Shown piece after piece: positions 11,025-21,750 of a stretch of 64,000 bases of DNA. A program made the translations under genes and the position numbers. This stretch comes from Voacanga thouarsii (Eukaryota > Streptophyta > Magnoliopsida > Gentianales > Apocynaceae): assembly GCA_026120185.1 (NCBI GenBank), contig JANUWF010001783.1:6541001-6605000 (forward strand). Direction: 5' to 3'. The stretch's first letter is position 1. Each line of letters begins with the position of its first letter. The notes under the pieces are model-generated. The model saw nothing but the letters and a program-made list of their open reading frames with translations. It searched no databases and was not told where the DNA came from.

Positions 11025-12298
11025 TAAAAAACCTTAGAGGGGGAGAGGGGGGTGAATAAGGTTTTTGGCAAGTAAAAATAATTTTTTCAGTTTATCTAAA
11101 ACGTTGAATAATAATGATGCTTGGACTGACTTTATAGATTCATAGAAAGTTATCCAAACACTCGTAGATGTATATCCAAATTTAGACAGGAAGAGAACAT
11201 CAAAAGCAGTACATGAACAACTGAATAAAATGAAACAAGAGATGTATAGTGGTTCGGTCAACAATGATCTACGTCCACTACCTTAAGCTCATACTTAAGG
11301 ATTTTCAACCCTATTTCATTAACCTCACTTAATGAAACTATTTCTCATACAAGAGAGGATCACCACACTAGGTTTTCCACAACCTTTCAGTCACGCAAAC
11401 ACATCAAGGATCATCTCACTAGGTTTTACTCCACAACCTCGATACAAACACAGAACAAGGATCACCCCAATGGGTTTTACCACACAACTTTGAACATAAA
11501 TCAACACAAGGCTCACCCCTATGGGTTTAACACCACAACCTTGCACTACAACAGAGATTTGAATATCAATAGAAAAGAGATAAGCTCACTTACTTGAGCA
11601 GATGTTCACTCGGATACAAAGCACAAATACTTTTATCTTTGATACACAATGAACTCACTTTGAAGCTAGATAAAAGGAGATTTTTGAAAATATTGAGCAA
11701 TGATGTTTCTAAGATGAATTTTTCAAAAATATTACATCTAATCTTACTTTAAGGTCTATTTATAGAGCCAAAAAGTGGAGTGCCAATGATTATAAACGGC
11801 TATAAATTTTTCTGTTTAAAATCATCCGTGTTTTGAACGAAGATGCATCCAAAAGGTAAGTCCAAAATGGCACTAACCAGACAAAAACTTTTTCAACCCG
11901 GTTTATAGGATTTTGGACGAACCTTTTGGATTCAAACTGTTCCATCCAAAATTCTGTGAATTTCAAAAACTTTGAAAACATCTCATTTGAAGCTTCAAGG
12001 TAAAGTCAAATGAATCAAAAGATAAGAAGACATAGGAATTAATAGATATACCTTAATAACACTTCATAGTCTATCATTCTTCATAAAGAACTTCCTTGAT
12101 ATGTAACTCTACAAACTTTAATCTTCTCATTTGATCTTCTATTCTTGATTTCAGCGATGAAAGAGTTGCCAAGAAATCTTATCTAAAGACTTTTGAAGAA
12201 TAAAGGTCAAACATGTCCTATCACAATAGATTAACAAATTAGTCCATATCAACATTTGTCATAAATCAAAACATAGAGGAAAGCCCTTAGGGCTAACA
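11025..12298 (-). repeat. 3' LTR of SIRE-type element
   Basis: 1,274 bp, strongly similar to 26,723-27,945 from the first tract (ttagagg...gtgaata) to the last (cccttagggctaaca). It differs by scattered substitutions and two short length differences, near 11,550 and 11,990. The terminal TG has become TA at 11,025-11,026. The TATA box is tatttata on the plus strand at 11,757-11,764. The many differences between the two LTRs mean the insertion is not recent. Confidence 0.9.
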
Positions 12299-13539
12299 AT
12301 CTCCCCTTTTTTGAGTAATAACAAACATGACACTTTTGATATGTAAAGAAAGAACATGTTGAACGAAAAAGGTGCAAATAGATGTAATCTCACTGTATAG
12401 GTCTCATAGAGATCTTATAATAAAAAATTTGTAAACATATCTCAATGATCCTAAAGCCTTTCATATCTCTATATAAATATTCAGAATGATTTGATAAAGA
12501 TAACAAATGATAAAATACTCCCCCTAAATATATGCTTATGTGAATATTTTTAAACAAAAGAGGAAAAGGCAGAAGTTACGATTTATTCATCTAAAAAGTG
12601 TATCCAAAATAGGTTTGAAAGAACGAGTGTTTTCAGAAATTCATTTTGGATAGGAATTTTGGATGTCCAAAATATTTTTCAATTCTGTAGTACTGCTTAA
12701 AAGAACATTTGTTTTGGATTCAAAATTTCTGAGTCCAAAACTCCCCCTGACTTAATGCACGAAAATCTTATCATAGAATCTAGTCTTAAGGATACAATTA
12801 TCATAAAAATGAACGTCGCAAACAGAGGGGTTTTTCAGAGAATTTTTAGTAAACAGTGAATTAAATCATATCAACGATTTTCTCAACAGTTCAGTTTGTG
12901 GCAGTTCATGCAGTTTCTCGAAATTCAGTAACTGTTTATACAACAGCCTTTTCCTTTCCCACAAATAGTTTCAAATTATCATAGCAGTTCTTTCACAGAT
13001 CCAAATAATCAGTCATGCATCATCAGTCCAATTTCAGATATAGAACAAAAGTCATGCCCAAAATTCAATTTATACATATAACATCAGTCATACAGAATAT
13101 GATATCAGATTATTATGCAGATCTCATAACATTTTCTCCCCAAATCAACATACAGTTCGTCAGTTATGCAGACCTAAATCAACATACAGTTCATCAGCCA
13201 TGTAGACTTAACACTTTCTCCTTATCAGTTAATGCATGCAGACAATAACATTTTCTTTCTCCCCAGTGAATGCATACAACAGTCATGCAGACCATAACAT
13301 TTTCTTTGCAAACCATAACATTTTCTTTCTCCCCCTTTGTCATCAATCAAAAAATAATCATAGCAGAAAGAGAGTAGAAGAAAACCAGAAGGGTAATATG
13401 CATAAAATAGGAAAAAGCTTAAACTAGTATCTTGCAGAAAGTATGTTAAGGCATAATGTAAATGACAGAAAAAGTAAATTGTTCAACTTGTGCAGAAGGT
13501 AAATTATTCATCAACAAATTTTACTACCCATAATTCTGT
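12299..13539 (-). other. Polypurine tract and spacer after the envelope-like ORF
   Basis: A minus-strand polypurine tract (AAAAAAGGGGAGAT, 12,299-12,312) abuts the 3' LTR. To its right, up to the end of the envelope-like ORF, the spacer has no credible gene. It contains irregular short repeats, 'cataacattttctttctcc' and 'aacatacagttc', at 13,140-13,340, and a second purine block near 13,330-13,345. Repeated purine tracts before the 3' LTR are usual in SIRE-like elements. Confidence 0.65.
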
Positions 13540-14677
13540 CTAGGAGATATTGATTGTTTCGCCCTTTGAGCCAGCACCCTTCTTGGAAAATTGACCAGCA
13601 ATTCTGTTTGATTTCCTTTTCACAACCACATGTTTCTGTCTTTTTCTAGAGAGTTTGGGCTTAGGAGAAGGTGGAGGAATTTCTGGTTCTTTTATGGGAG
13701 AGGGTTCAAGGGATGGTTCAGGAAAGGATTCAAGAGAAAGATCCTTTTTGTCCTTCGACTATTTAGACTTGTCCTCTGAAGAATATTCAGCTTTTTCATG
13801 TTCACATGACTTAGCAGTTTGCTCAATAACAGAAAGACTGTTTCCAAGGCTCTTTATTTCTGAATTGAGAAGATCCAAATTTTCAGCAAATGAATTGATT
13901 GCACCCAGAATATTTGCAGACAAGCCAGAATCTGGAACAATTCCTTTACAGATGACTCTCCCTGAATGACTTCATCAAATTTTCTCTTTGTTCCTAACTT
14001 CCCTTCCTCCTTAATCTTTATCAAGTTCTCCCGCTCTTTTCCTGTAGATTCTCTTAATAATTTTCATGAATTATCCTCTCTAACATATCCCATCTTTTCA
14101 AATGAATCAAAGCTGTAAACATTTGTTTTGCTAGGATCATAGGGAATAGAACTTAAATCAACTTTAAAAAATCCAAAAACCTTTGTCAACAGATTTCCAA
14201 AAGGAAGAGCTTGCTTGATGTGTTTCGAGACTACAACATAAGCTTGGTTGCAAAAAACCCAAAATTTATTTGCCTTCCCTCAGCTAAAGCTAACATGATC
14301 ACCATTTGCAGAATACTAATAGAAGTCTTATGGCCAGAGCTAGCGACTATCATGGTTGATACCATGTGATGCAAAATCCTACCAATGCCATTCAGCCATT
14401 TAGAACTCCTATTTCCAGAATTTTCGAAACTTTTCCCTCCAGTGAATAGTTTTTCAAAAATTTTCAAATCAAAAATTTCCTTTCCCTCAGAAAACTTGTT
14501 TAGCTCAAAGTACTGAAACCCGGCATCTCTAACATCACAAATTCTATTAAACAGTCTATGATCAAATTCTATTTCTCTGCCCTTTACTCTTGACACATAC
14601 CACCAAATCATAAAGCCTCCTTCAGTTTCTTCCAATTTTCCTTTTCTTAAATTTGCATAAAATTCCCAGACTAGAAG
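13540..14677 (-). pseudogene. Envelope-like ORF of SIRE element, C-terminal part
   Basis: Continuation of the ORF that starts at 21,311, beyond the gypsy insertion. It covers the rest of a globular domain typical of SIRE third ORFs (WEFYANL, then GFMIWWYVSR at 14,610) and then a region rich in Ser/Glu/Lys. It ends in a basic tail (RKRQKHVVVKRKSNRIAG) with a stop at 13,540-13,542. Stops and frame changes occur between about 14,230 and 13,650. The product of this ORF class has been called envelope-like, but no clear signal peptide, fusion segment or anchor can be seen here and the function is unknown. Confidence 0.7.
14673..14677. repeat. Target site duplication, left of gypsy element
   Basis: agaag, matching agagg at 20,938-20,942 with one difference. 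Joining the flanks across one copy restores the envelope-like reading frame, which independently confirms the insertion boundaries. Confidence 0.85.
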
Positions 14678-15693
14678 TGATACGAATCTTGTGTGGGCTT
14701 TTTCTTGGTATTGTGGGTATTTTTAGTTGGCTATGTGTTTAGCTCAACTCAACGGACCAAAAACAGAGATTCTCTTATGACAAAAAAGGAGAAAATGAAA
14801 TAACAATCTACCCTCTATCAAACCCTTGAAGAACTAAGCTTCAACGACCCTCAAGAAAAGTAGAAAGTTTTACTATAATCTCACCCTAATATCCTTGAAG
14901 TAATAAAGGCAAACAAGAACAAATAGAATAGAGAAAATAGGCACCCAAATATTGGAATTCAAACAAACCTTAGAAGAACAAACATTAGATTATCCAAAAT
15001 ATTTATAGACTCATTCATAAGGAGGACTAACTCTTAAGCATGGTCTTGAACAAGATGAACAAAGAGGTTAGGGCCTCTCAAGATTCTCTCTCAAATTTAA
15101 ATTAAAGTGTATGAATTGTGTTGTCAAATCACAAAAAAGTTCTATTTATACTACACTAACCCTAGCTAAGTAATCTTTGAGGTTCTATTACAGTTTAGGA
15201 TCATAATAAGTCTTTACAAACAATTAGAAGTGGAGAAAATCGGAGAAAATATTAAAAATGCAGGGCAGTCGTCAGCTGTCCAGGGGGAAGCCGGCGCCGG
15301 CTAGGTCCCTTAAAGCCGGCACCGATTGTGCACTGCTTTCGGGCCAGTTCAAGTTGCCATTAAGGTGTTGTTGGCCAGATCGGAGCCGGCACCGGTTTGG
15401 CTGCTTGGAGCCGGCGCCGGCCGTCCGCTGGAAGGCCTCCCTTGGTCAAGTTTCGTCCACCTTGTTGCCAGCTTGAGTTCTTGTTGGGGTACTTCTTGGA
15501 TGGTCATCAATATGAACTATTGGCTAGCTTCTTCAACTTTCCAACCCTCTTCTATCCTCAAGCATGATTTGATGAGCAAGTGGAAATCATCTTGAAGCTT
15601 CTTGGACCTAGCTCTTGTCATCGGTCTTGTCCGTGCATGGTCACGCTTCCCCCTCCTCGATCTTGACCTCCATGATGAAGTGGAGTCTCATCA
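14678..15693 (-). repeat. 3' LTR of gypsy element
   Basis: 1,016 bp from TGATACGAATC to AGTCTCATCA. It is closely similar to 19,930-20,937; the left copy has about 25 extra bases around 15,365-15,390 (gtgttgttggccagat). A GC-rich block with repeated gccggcgccgg/gccggcaccg motifs lies at 15,288-15,425. The TATA box is at 15,143-15,150 on the minus strand. Confidence 0.9.
15288..15425. repeat. GC-rich palindromic block in gypsy LTR
   Basis: Four copies of a gCCGGCgCCGG-like motif (about 15,290, 15,315, 15,384 and 15,410) stand out against AT-rich surroundings. GCCGGC and GGCGCC are perfect palindromes. The right LTR keeps degenerate copies at 20,568-20,665 (gccggtgccgg, gccggcgccag, gtcggcaccgg). 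CG and CNG sites of this kind are the preferred targets of plant DNA methylation, and the decayed copies in the other LTR fit C-to-T loss. Confidence 0.6.
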
Positions 15694-15701
15694 TCTCTCC
15701 C

Positions 15702-18511
15702 TCATTGAAAAGGATTCATCTTCGAATCATTGCCATCATCTATATCAAAGGGAGAGAGGTCACTAACATTAAAGGTGGCACTAACACGATACTCACCGGG
15801 TAGATCAATCTTATAAGCGTTATCACCAACTTTGGTGAGAACTTGAAATGGACCATCCTCCATTGGATCTAATTTGCTCCGTCGTTGTGAGGGGAATCTC
15901 TCCTTGCGAAGGTGCACCCATACCCAATCACTTGGCTTAAATGACACATGTTTCCTTCCTTGGTTACGCTTATGGGCGATCTCTTCATTGCGCTTTGCAA
16001 TAGTTACCTTCACCTTCTCATGGAGTGCCTTCACCATCTCTGCCTTCTTAGCTCCATTGAGGTTCAACTATTCACCTATAGGCAAAGGAGCCAAATCTAA
16101 AGGAGTTAAAGGATTAAAACCATATACAATTTCAAAAGGAGAATAAGAAGTTGTAGAATGAATAGCCTTATTGTAAGCAAACTCAATGTGTGGCAAGCAC
16201 TCTTCTCAATTTTTTAAGTTCTTCTTGATTATGGTCCGCAAGAGTTAGGTGAGTGTTTGATTGACCACCTCCGTTTGTCCGTCCTTTTTAAGATGACAAG
16301 CTGTGGAAAACAAGAGATTAGTACCAAGTTTATTCCATAAAACTCTCCAACAGTGGCTAAGGAATTTAGTATCCCTATCCGAGACAATAGTCCTTAGAAT
16401 CCCATGCATTCTTACCACTTCCTTAAAGAATATATCTGCAATATAGGACGTATCATTAGTCTTGGAACAAGCCACAAAATGAGTTATTTTAGAGAATCGA
16501 TCAACAATCACGAATATGGAGTTCTTACCCCCTTGGACCTAGGCAATCCTAAGATGAAATTCATTGAAATATCAACCCAAGACACATTAGGTGTGGGCAA
16601 AGGAGTATAAAGACCATGGGGAAGGGATCTAGATTTAGCTCACCTACAAATAAGGCATTGAGAACAATGTCTCTCCACATCATTTCTCATTTTTTGCCAA
16701 AAAGAATGATCCTTAAGAATGCTTAAGGTCTTTGCAACACCAAAATACCCCATTTACATCACTAAAGTAGGTAGAATAATTGAGGGCCGCCCCAGACAAT
16801 TTCTCACTAAAGTATGTAATGGGTTTTCTATCTTGGATCAAAACCACACTAATTCCCACCCCACTTGCATCACATTCTATCTCAAAGGCCTTCAAAAATT
16901 AGGAAGTATAAGAATTAGAGCTTGGCTCAATTTGTCTTTAAGGGCTTGAAAGGCTTGTTGTTGGGCTTCTTCTTACCTAAATCCCACATTTTTCTTTACC
17001 ACTTCGATTAGAGGGGCTACTATAGTGCCAAAATTTTGGATGAACCTCGTATAAAAGCTAGCTAGCCCATGGAAACTACGAACTTGGGTAATGGTGGTAG
17101 GGATTGTCCAATCTTGGATAGTTTTCACTTTTCCTTCATCAACCTCAATCCCTTTGGCACTTACAATATACCTAAGGAATGTAATCCTCTCCAAACAAAA
17201 AGCGCATTTCTCAATATTAGCATACAATCTCTCCTTTCGGAGGGTAACAAGCACACTTTGAACATAATTCAAATGATCAATATATGATTTGCTATAGATT
17301 AATATATCATCAAAGTACACAACAACAAATTTCCCAATGAATTCCCTCAAAACATGGTGAATTAATCGCATGAAAGTACTAGGAGCATTAGACAATCCAA
17401 AGGGCATGATAAGCCACTAATGCAACCCATGTTTAGTTTTAAAAGCCGTTTTCCATTCATCCCCTTCTCTTATTCTAATTTGGTAATAACCGGATTTCAA
17501 ATCAATTTTAGAGAAAATGCATGCATCAAATAGCTCATCAAGCAAGTCATCTAGCCTAGGAATGGGATAGTGGTATTTTACCGTGATGTTGTTGATAGCG
17601 CGACAATCTACACACATATGCCATGTCCCATCCTTTTTAGGCACCAAGAGAACAGGAACCGCATATAGGCTTAGGCTCTCTCTCACATATCCCTTCTCAA
17701 GCAATGCCTCTACTTGCTTTTGCAATTTCTTAGACTCCTCTGGATTGCTTCTATATTCCAGTCGGTTGGGGATGGCGGCTCCGGGGACAAAGTCGATTTG
17801 ATGCTCAATTCCTCTTATGGGTGATAGTCCTCCGGGCACCTCATTTGGAAAAATGTCTTCAAATTCTTGAAGAATGGTTGCAATTTCATTAGGCAAAGAT
17901 AATGTAGAATCATTAGTAGAAACATAAGAATCTTTGCATAAAAGAAGAATAACCGATTCCTTAGCTTCTATAACCTCTATGACCTCATTTTCTTTTGCAA
18001 AGAAATTCACTCTTCTTTTACCTCCCCTCTCTTGTCCTTGTTCACTCTTATCTTTGATTATCAAAGGTACTTGTTTGTCCATCCTCTCGCTCAACTCTTT
18101 TTCTTTCCTTTCTTGTTCTTTCCTCTCAATTTCTTATTTTTGCTTAACATCTTGCGCTCCCTTCTTCTTTTATTTCTCCTTCATGATTCTTTGATCTTTA
18201 TTCACCTCACTAGGGGCCATGGGGGTGAGAGTAAACTTAGTTCCCTCTTTAAGTAAGGAATAAGTATTCTTCCTCCCATCATGCTTAACATGCCTATTGT
18301 ATTGCTAAGGCCTCCCTAGGAGCAAGTGATCCGCTTGCATGGGGACCACATCACATAGCACATCATCTTTGTATTTTCCTATCTCAAAAGACATCAAAAC
18401 TTGTTTGTTTACTCTCATTTCCTCACTATCATTCAACCATTGTAATTTGTAGGGCTTGGGGTATTTAATCCAACTCATGTCCAATTCTTCAACTAAGTTT
18501 GCACTAATCAC
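15702..18511 (-). pseudogene. Gypsy pol: protease, RT, RNase H, integrase remnants
   Basis: Minus-strand, N to C. Protease-like segment at 18,511-18,305, ending HLLLGRP. RT begins in 18,094-17,417 (LVPKKDGTWHMCVDCRAIN, FSKIDLKSGYYQIRI) and, after a TAG stop near 17,415, continues at 17,407-16,973 with the catalytic YFDD at 17,306-17,317. RNase H start at 16,895-16,713 (IECDASGVGISVVL, PITYFSEKLSGAALNY) stops short. The integrase core at 16,511-16,245 has [18 protein letters not shown] and [11 protein letters not shown]. The integrase tail at 16,067-15,702 has WVWVHLRKERFP and ATFNVSDLSPFDI. The rest of RNase H and the integrase zinc finger are missing or unreadable. Confidence 0.88.
17306..17317 (-). 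other. RT catalytic YFDD codons (gypsy)
   Basis: Minus-strand codons for Y-F-D-D, flanked by FVVVY and ILIYS. The two aspartates bind the catalytic metal ions in reverse transcriptase and are intact here even though the frame is broken elsewhere. Confidence 0.85.
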
Positions 18512-18599
18512 GTTAGTGCAAAACTCCCACTATCCACAATGACACTACAAGGAGTCTTATTTATTAGACACCTAGTGTAGAAAATGTTCTCTCTTTGTT

Positions 18600-19029
18600 A
18601 GTGATCTTGATCCTCAATGGCTTGTAAATTCAATGACCTTCTTGTGACTCCCACCAAAGAGTATTCTTGACCAACAACTTCCCCTTCATCACTTTTCTCG
18701 TCTCCATTTCCCTCTTAATCTCTTTGGTATCTTTCTCCCTCTTCTTCTTCGTCGGTAGAAACCTCACCATAGGGATTAGTATACATCGTTCTCTTGCTTG
18801 GGCACTCAAGAGAAGTATGTCTATATCCCAGGCTCTTAATATACTTGATATCTCTATTCCTTTGTGGCCTCTCCATGGCTTTTCCCTTGTCCTTGTTTTG
18901 GAACTCACTTTGCATAGTCCTTATCATAGCTTGTAAGTCTTCACGCAATCCCCTAGTATCAATTTGTTCTTCTTGAGGTCTACTAGGGCCACTTGGGTTA
19001 GGCCTAGAGATCTCTTGTTCATGGGCCAT
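18600..19029 (-). pseudogene. Gypsy gag, internally deleted
   Basis: The ORF starts at 19,029 (MAHEQEISRPNPSG) and reads about 100 codons. It runs from an N-terminal linker (LREDLQAMIRTMQ) almost directly into the segment around the zinc knuckle (LGYRHTSLECPSKRTM), so the several-hundred-residue capsid core expected between them is absent. The first Cys pair of the knuckle is also lost (IKYIKS where two Cys are expected). The acidic run DEEEEGE follows. This gag could not form particles; any past movement would have needed proteins from another copy. Confidence 0.75.
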
Positions 19030-19910
19030 GGTGATGGAATATTTACTTACTTATACCTGCAAAACAAAAGAGATTAGAAAGAAAAATAGATCCTCACTTC
19101 ACTTCATTGAGTATGGGCTCTCAAGGTTGATCACTCAATGCTCGTGTTTGCTCTCTTAGCCTCTTTTAATAATAGGCTCACCCTCTTGCCTTTTTCTCAA
19201 TACTCAAGCCTTCTTGTTCAATCTCAATTCTCCCCAATGGCTAAAGTTTTAGTCCAACTTAGTGAATCACACAAATCAAAAGAATTTTCCAATTAGGGGA
19301 TCTTAGGAGAAATTCAACAAACACTTGTTAGGCACTTCAAGTAAAGAAGTTTTTAATCAAGAATTTCAAGAAATATAGACTCAATCAACACAAGAACAAA
19401 CACTAGATGCACAAGAAACACTTCTAAGTAAGAAACGAATAAGAATTATCAAGAACAACTAGAACTAGGATTATGAAGAACAAGATGATTACAAGTGTCC
19501 ACTAGAAAATTTGAGTTCAATGCACATGGAATTTAACAATAGAGTGATATAATAAGTCCCAATATCTCTACGAATGAAAATTAAGAATCAAAGTTCCCAA
19601 CTATAGCAAAAAACATTCTCATAGAACATTTATCAAACACTTTGGCTGCAATCCCGTCACATAAGAACAATCAACATTTTCAATCATATTTAAGCCAAAT
19701 TTCACCACAAACACAAGAAAGATTTGTTCCAAGGATTATATTAACATCAAGGAGCAATTTTTCAAGAGAAAAATCAAGAAATAACAAAAATTTCATGACC
19801 CTTTTGGAGCATGTTTTTGAGTTACAGGATTTTCTCTGTTTTCTTTTTCTTCAACTTTGTAGGGGTCCTTTTCTTGCTTTCAAGTTTTGATTGGAATCAA
19901 GATTTTCCTT
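19030..19910 (-). other. Gypsy leader between primer site and gag
   Basis: About 880 bp of AT-rich non-coding sequence. I see no further ORF or strong structure; the 82-codon plus-strand frame at 19,642-19,890 has no recognisable features. Confidence 0.5.
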
Positions 19911-19922
19911 ACTTTGATACCA
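19911..19922 (-). other. Primer binding site of gypsy element
   Basis: Plus-strand actttgatacca is the complement of a degenerate TGGTATCAGAGC site (two changes) for initiator Met tRNA. It lies seven bases from the 5' LTR terminus at 19,930. Confidence 0.8.
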
Positions 19923-19929
19923 AACTCTT

Positions 19930-20937
19930 TTATACGAATCTTGTGTGGGCTTTTTCTTGGTGTTGTGGGTGTTTTTAGTTGGCTATGCGTTCAGCTCAAC
20001 TCAAGAGACCAAAAACAGAGATTCTCTTATGACAAAAAATGAGAAATTGAAATAACAACCTACCCTCTATCAAACCCTTGAAGAACTAAGCTTCAAAGAC
20101 CCTCAAGAAAAGTAGAAAGTTTTACTATAATCTCACTCCAATATCCTTGAAGCAACAAAGGCAAATAAGAACAAATAGAATAGAGAAAATAGGTACCTAA
20201 ATATTGGAATTCAAACAAACCTTAGAAGAATAAAGCAACTAAGACCCATTTAAAGAAAACAACAATGGATTATCCAAAAGATTTATAGACTCATTCATAA
20301 GGAGGACTAGCCCTTAAGTATGGTCTTGAAAAAGATGAACAAGGAGGCTAGGACTTCTCAAGATTCTCTCTCAAATTTGAATTAAAGTGTTTGAATTGTG
20401 TTGTCAAATCACAAAAGGTTCTATTTATACTATCATAACCCTAGCTAAGTAATCCCTGAGGTTCTATTACAGTATAGGGTCATAATAAGTCTTTACAAAC
20501 AATTAGAAGTGGTGAAAATCGGAAAAAACATAAAAAATGCAGTGCAGTCGTCGGCTGCCTAGGGGGAAGCCGGTGCCGGCTAGGTCCTTTGAAGCCGGCG
20601 CCAGTTGTGCACTGCCTTCGGGCCGGTTCAAGTTGCCATTGAGTAGATTGGAGTCGGCACCGGCCGTCTGCTGGAAGGCCTCCCTTGGTTAAGTTTCGTC
20701 CACATTGTTATCGGCTTGAGTTCTTGTTGAGGTCCTTCTTGGATGGTCATCAACACGAACTCTTGGCTAGCTTCTTCAACCTTCCAACCCTCTTCCATCC
20801 TCAAGCATGGTTTGATGAGCAAGTGAAAATTATCTTGAAGCTTCTTGGACCTAACTCTTGTCATTGGTCCTTGTCCATGCATGGTCGCGCTTCCCCCTCC
20901 TCAATCTTGACCTCCATGATGAAGTGGAGTCTCATCA
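19930..20937 (-). repeat. 5' LTR of gypsy element
   Basis: 1,008 bp, pairing with 14,678-15,693. The inner terminus is TTATACGAATC, so the TG has mutated to TT; the outer terminus is AGTCTCATCA. The TATA box is at 20,422-20,429 on the minus strand. Differences from the other LTR are several per 100 bp by eye, including the short deletion near 20,640. Confidence 0.9.
20422..20429 (-). promoter_or_regulatory. TATA box of gypsy 5' LTR
   Basis: tatttata on the plus strand reads TATAAATA on the minus strand, in the direction of gag and pol. Confidence 0.5.
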
Positions 20938-20942
20938 AGAGG
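20938..20942. repeat. Target site duplication, right of gypsy element
   Basis: agagg, partner of agaag at 14,673-14,677. Confidence 0.85.
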
Positions 20943-21311
20943 GGTATACGTTTTCTCATCAACAGATAATAAGCTACCCCACCTAATATGATCAAACATA
21001 TCCAAAATATTAGACAAGTTCAAAAAGGTAAAATCATTAACCCGATAACAAAAAATAACAGTCCAATTTCTTAAAACCCAGTCATTATATTTAGTCTCAC
21101 ATTTGGAATCAAGAAAATGAGGTACCTGATTTGCAGAACTCACTTGTTCCGAAGAAGATTCTGACAACTCATAGTGAGAAGCAGAGAACTGCGGTTGAGG
21201 AGAAGATTCTTTTGCCTTCATCTTTGTTGAACTCGAAGCCTTTTTCTTCATCACATGAGATGATTTTTGCCCTTTCTTTGGTTTTGGAATGGAAGATTTA
21301 GTTTTAGCCAT
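20938..21311 (-). pseudogene. Envelope-like ORF of SIRE element, N-terminal part
   Basis: Starts at MAKTKSSIPKPKKG (21,311), with a Lys/Ser-rich N-terminus followed by a folded-domain start (FLDSKCETKYNDWVLRNW). It runs without a stop into the gypsy target duplication at 20,938-20,942 and continues beyond the insertion at 14,677. The place downstream of RNase H and its own Met make it the third ORF of SIRE-type elements. Confidence 0.75.
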
Positions 21312-21750
21312 TGAAGGATTGAGGCTTTTTTTGGGCTTTCAATTTATGAAGAAGAGGAGCATAAATGATTTTTAGAAGAAGAACAATTGAAGAAAAAGGG
21401 TTTCGAAAGAGAGAAAACCAGATTGATTTGAATGTCTAGGTAAATGTGAGAATAAAGTGCTTTGAAAACATAAGTTTTTTTGAGGAGTTTAGAAAAATGC
21501 ACAAAACAATTTTTTTGAAATTTAAAATTCGGAATAAGAAGAATATTAGTGATGGATTTTGGAACTAGACTCAATTAGAAATTATCATCCAAGAGAGTGT
21601 TTTCCTGAAATGCATTTTGGATGTAGGAATTAGATTCCAATACTGTGTCCAAAATAGAGGACCAGGTATTTTGGATGTGGAACATTGTTTCCAAAACCTT
21701 TTTCTTCACAAATCCTGCACACAAAAAAACTTATACCACATAGTTATTTA
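21312..21750 (-). other. Spacer between SIRE pol and envelope-like ORF
   Basis: About 440 bp without a supported gene. It contains sequence such as 'ttttggatgtagg' and 'ttttggatgtgga' that recalls phrases in the element's own LTRs and the 12.6-kb spacer (short shared phrase 'ttttggat'). Confidence 0.45.

Larger units (their letters stand above)
14678..20937 (-). mobile_element. Ty3/gypsy element nested in the SIRE envelope-like ORF
   Basis: A 6,260-bp element: LTRs 14,678-15,693 and 19,930-20,937, primer site 19,911-19,922, gag remnant 18,600-19,029, pol remnant 15,702-18,511, and a minus-strand polypurine tract next to 15,693. Order protease, RT, RNase H, integrase marks it as Ty3/gypsy. 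The short integrase tail ends at MNPFQ almost at the LTR and shows no chromodomain. The element is below the length of an intact relative because gag and the RNase H to integrase junction carry internal deletions, so this copy is non-autonomous. Confidence 0.9.

Noticed and set aside
13655..13969. Plus-strand 104-codon open frame, Gly/Ser-rich start.
   Set aside because: Antisense of the envelope-like ORF C-terminal region, whose basic tail reads sensibly on the minus strand.
15258..15595. Overlapping plus-strand open frames in the gypsy LTR.
   Set aside because: They arise in the GC-rich palindromic block, which has few stops; the other LTR does not preserve them.
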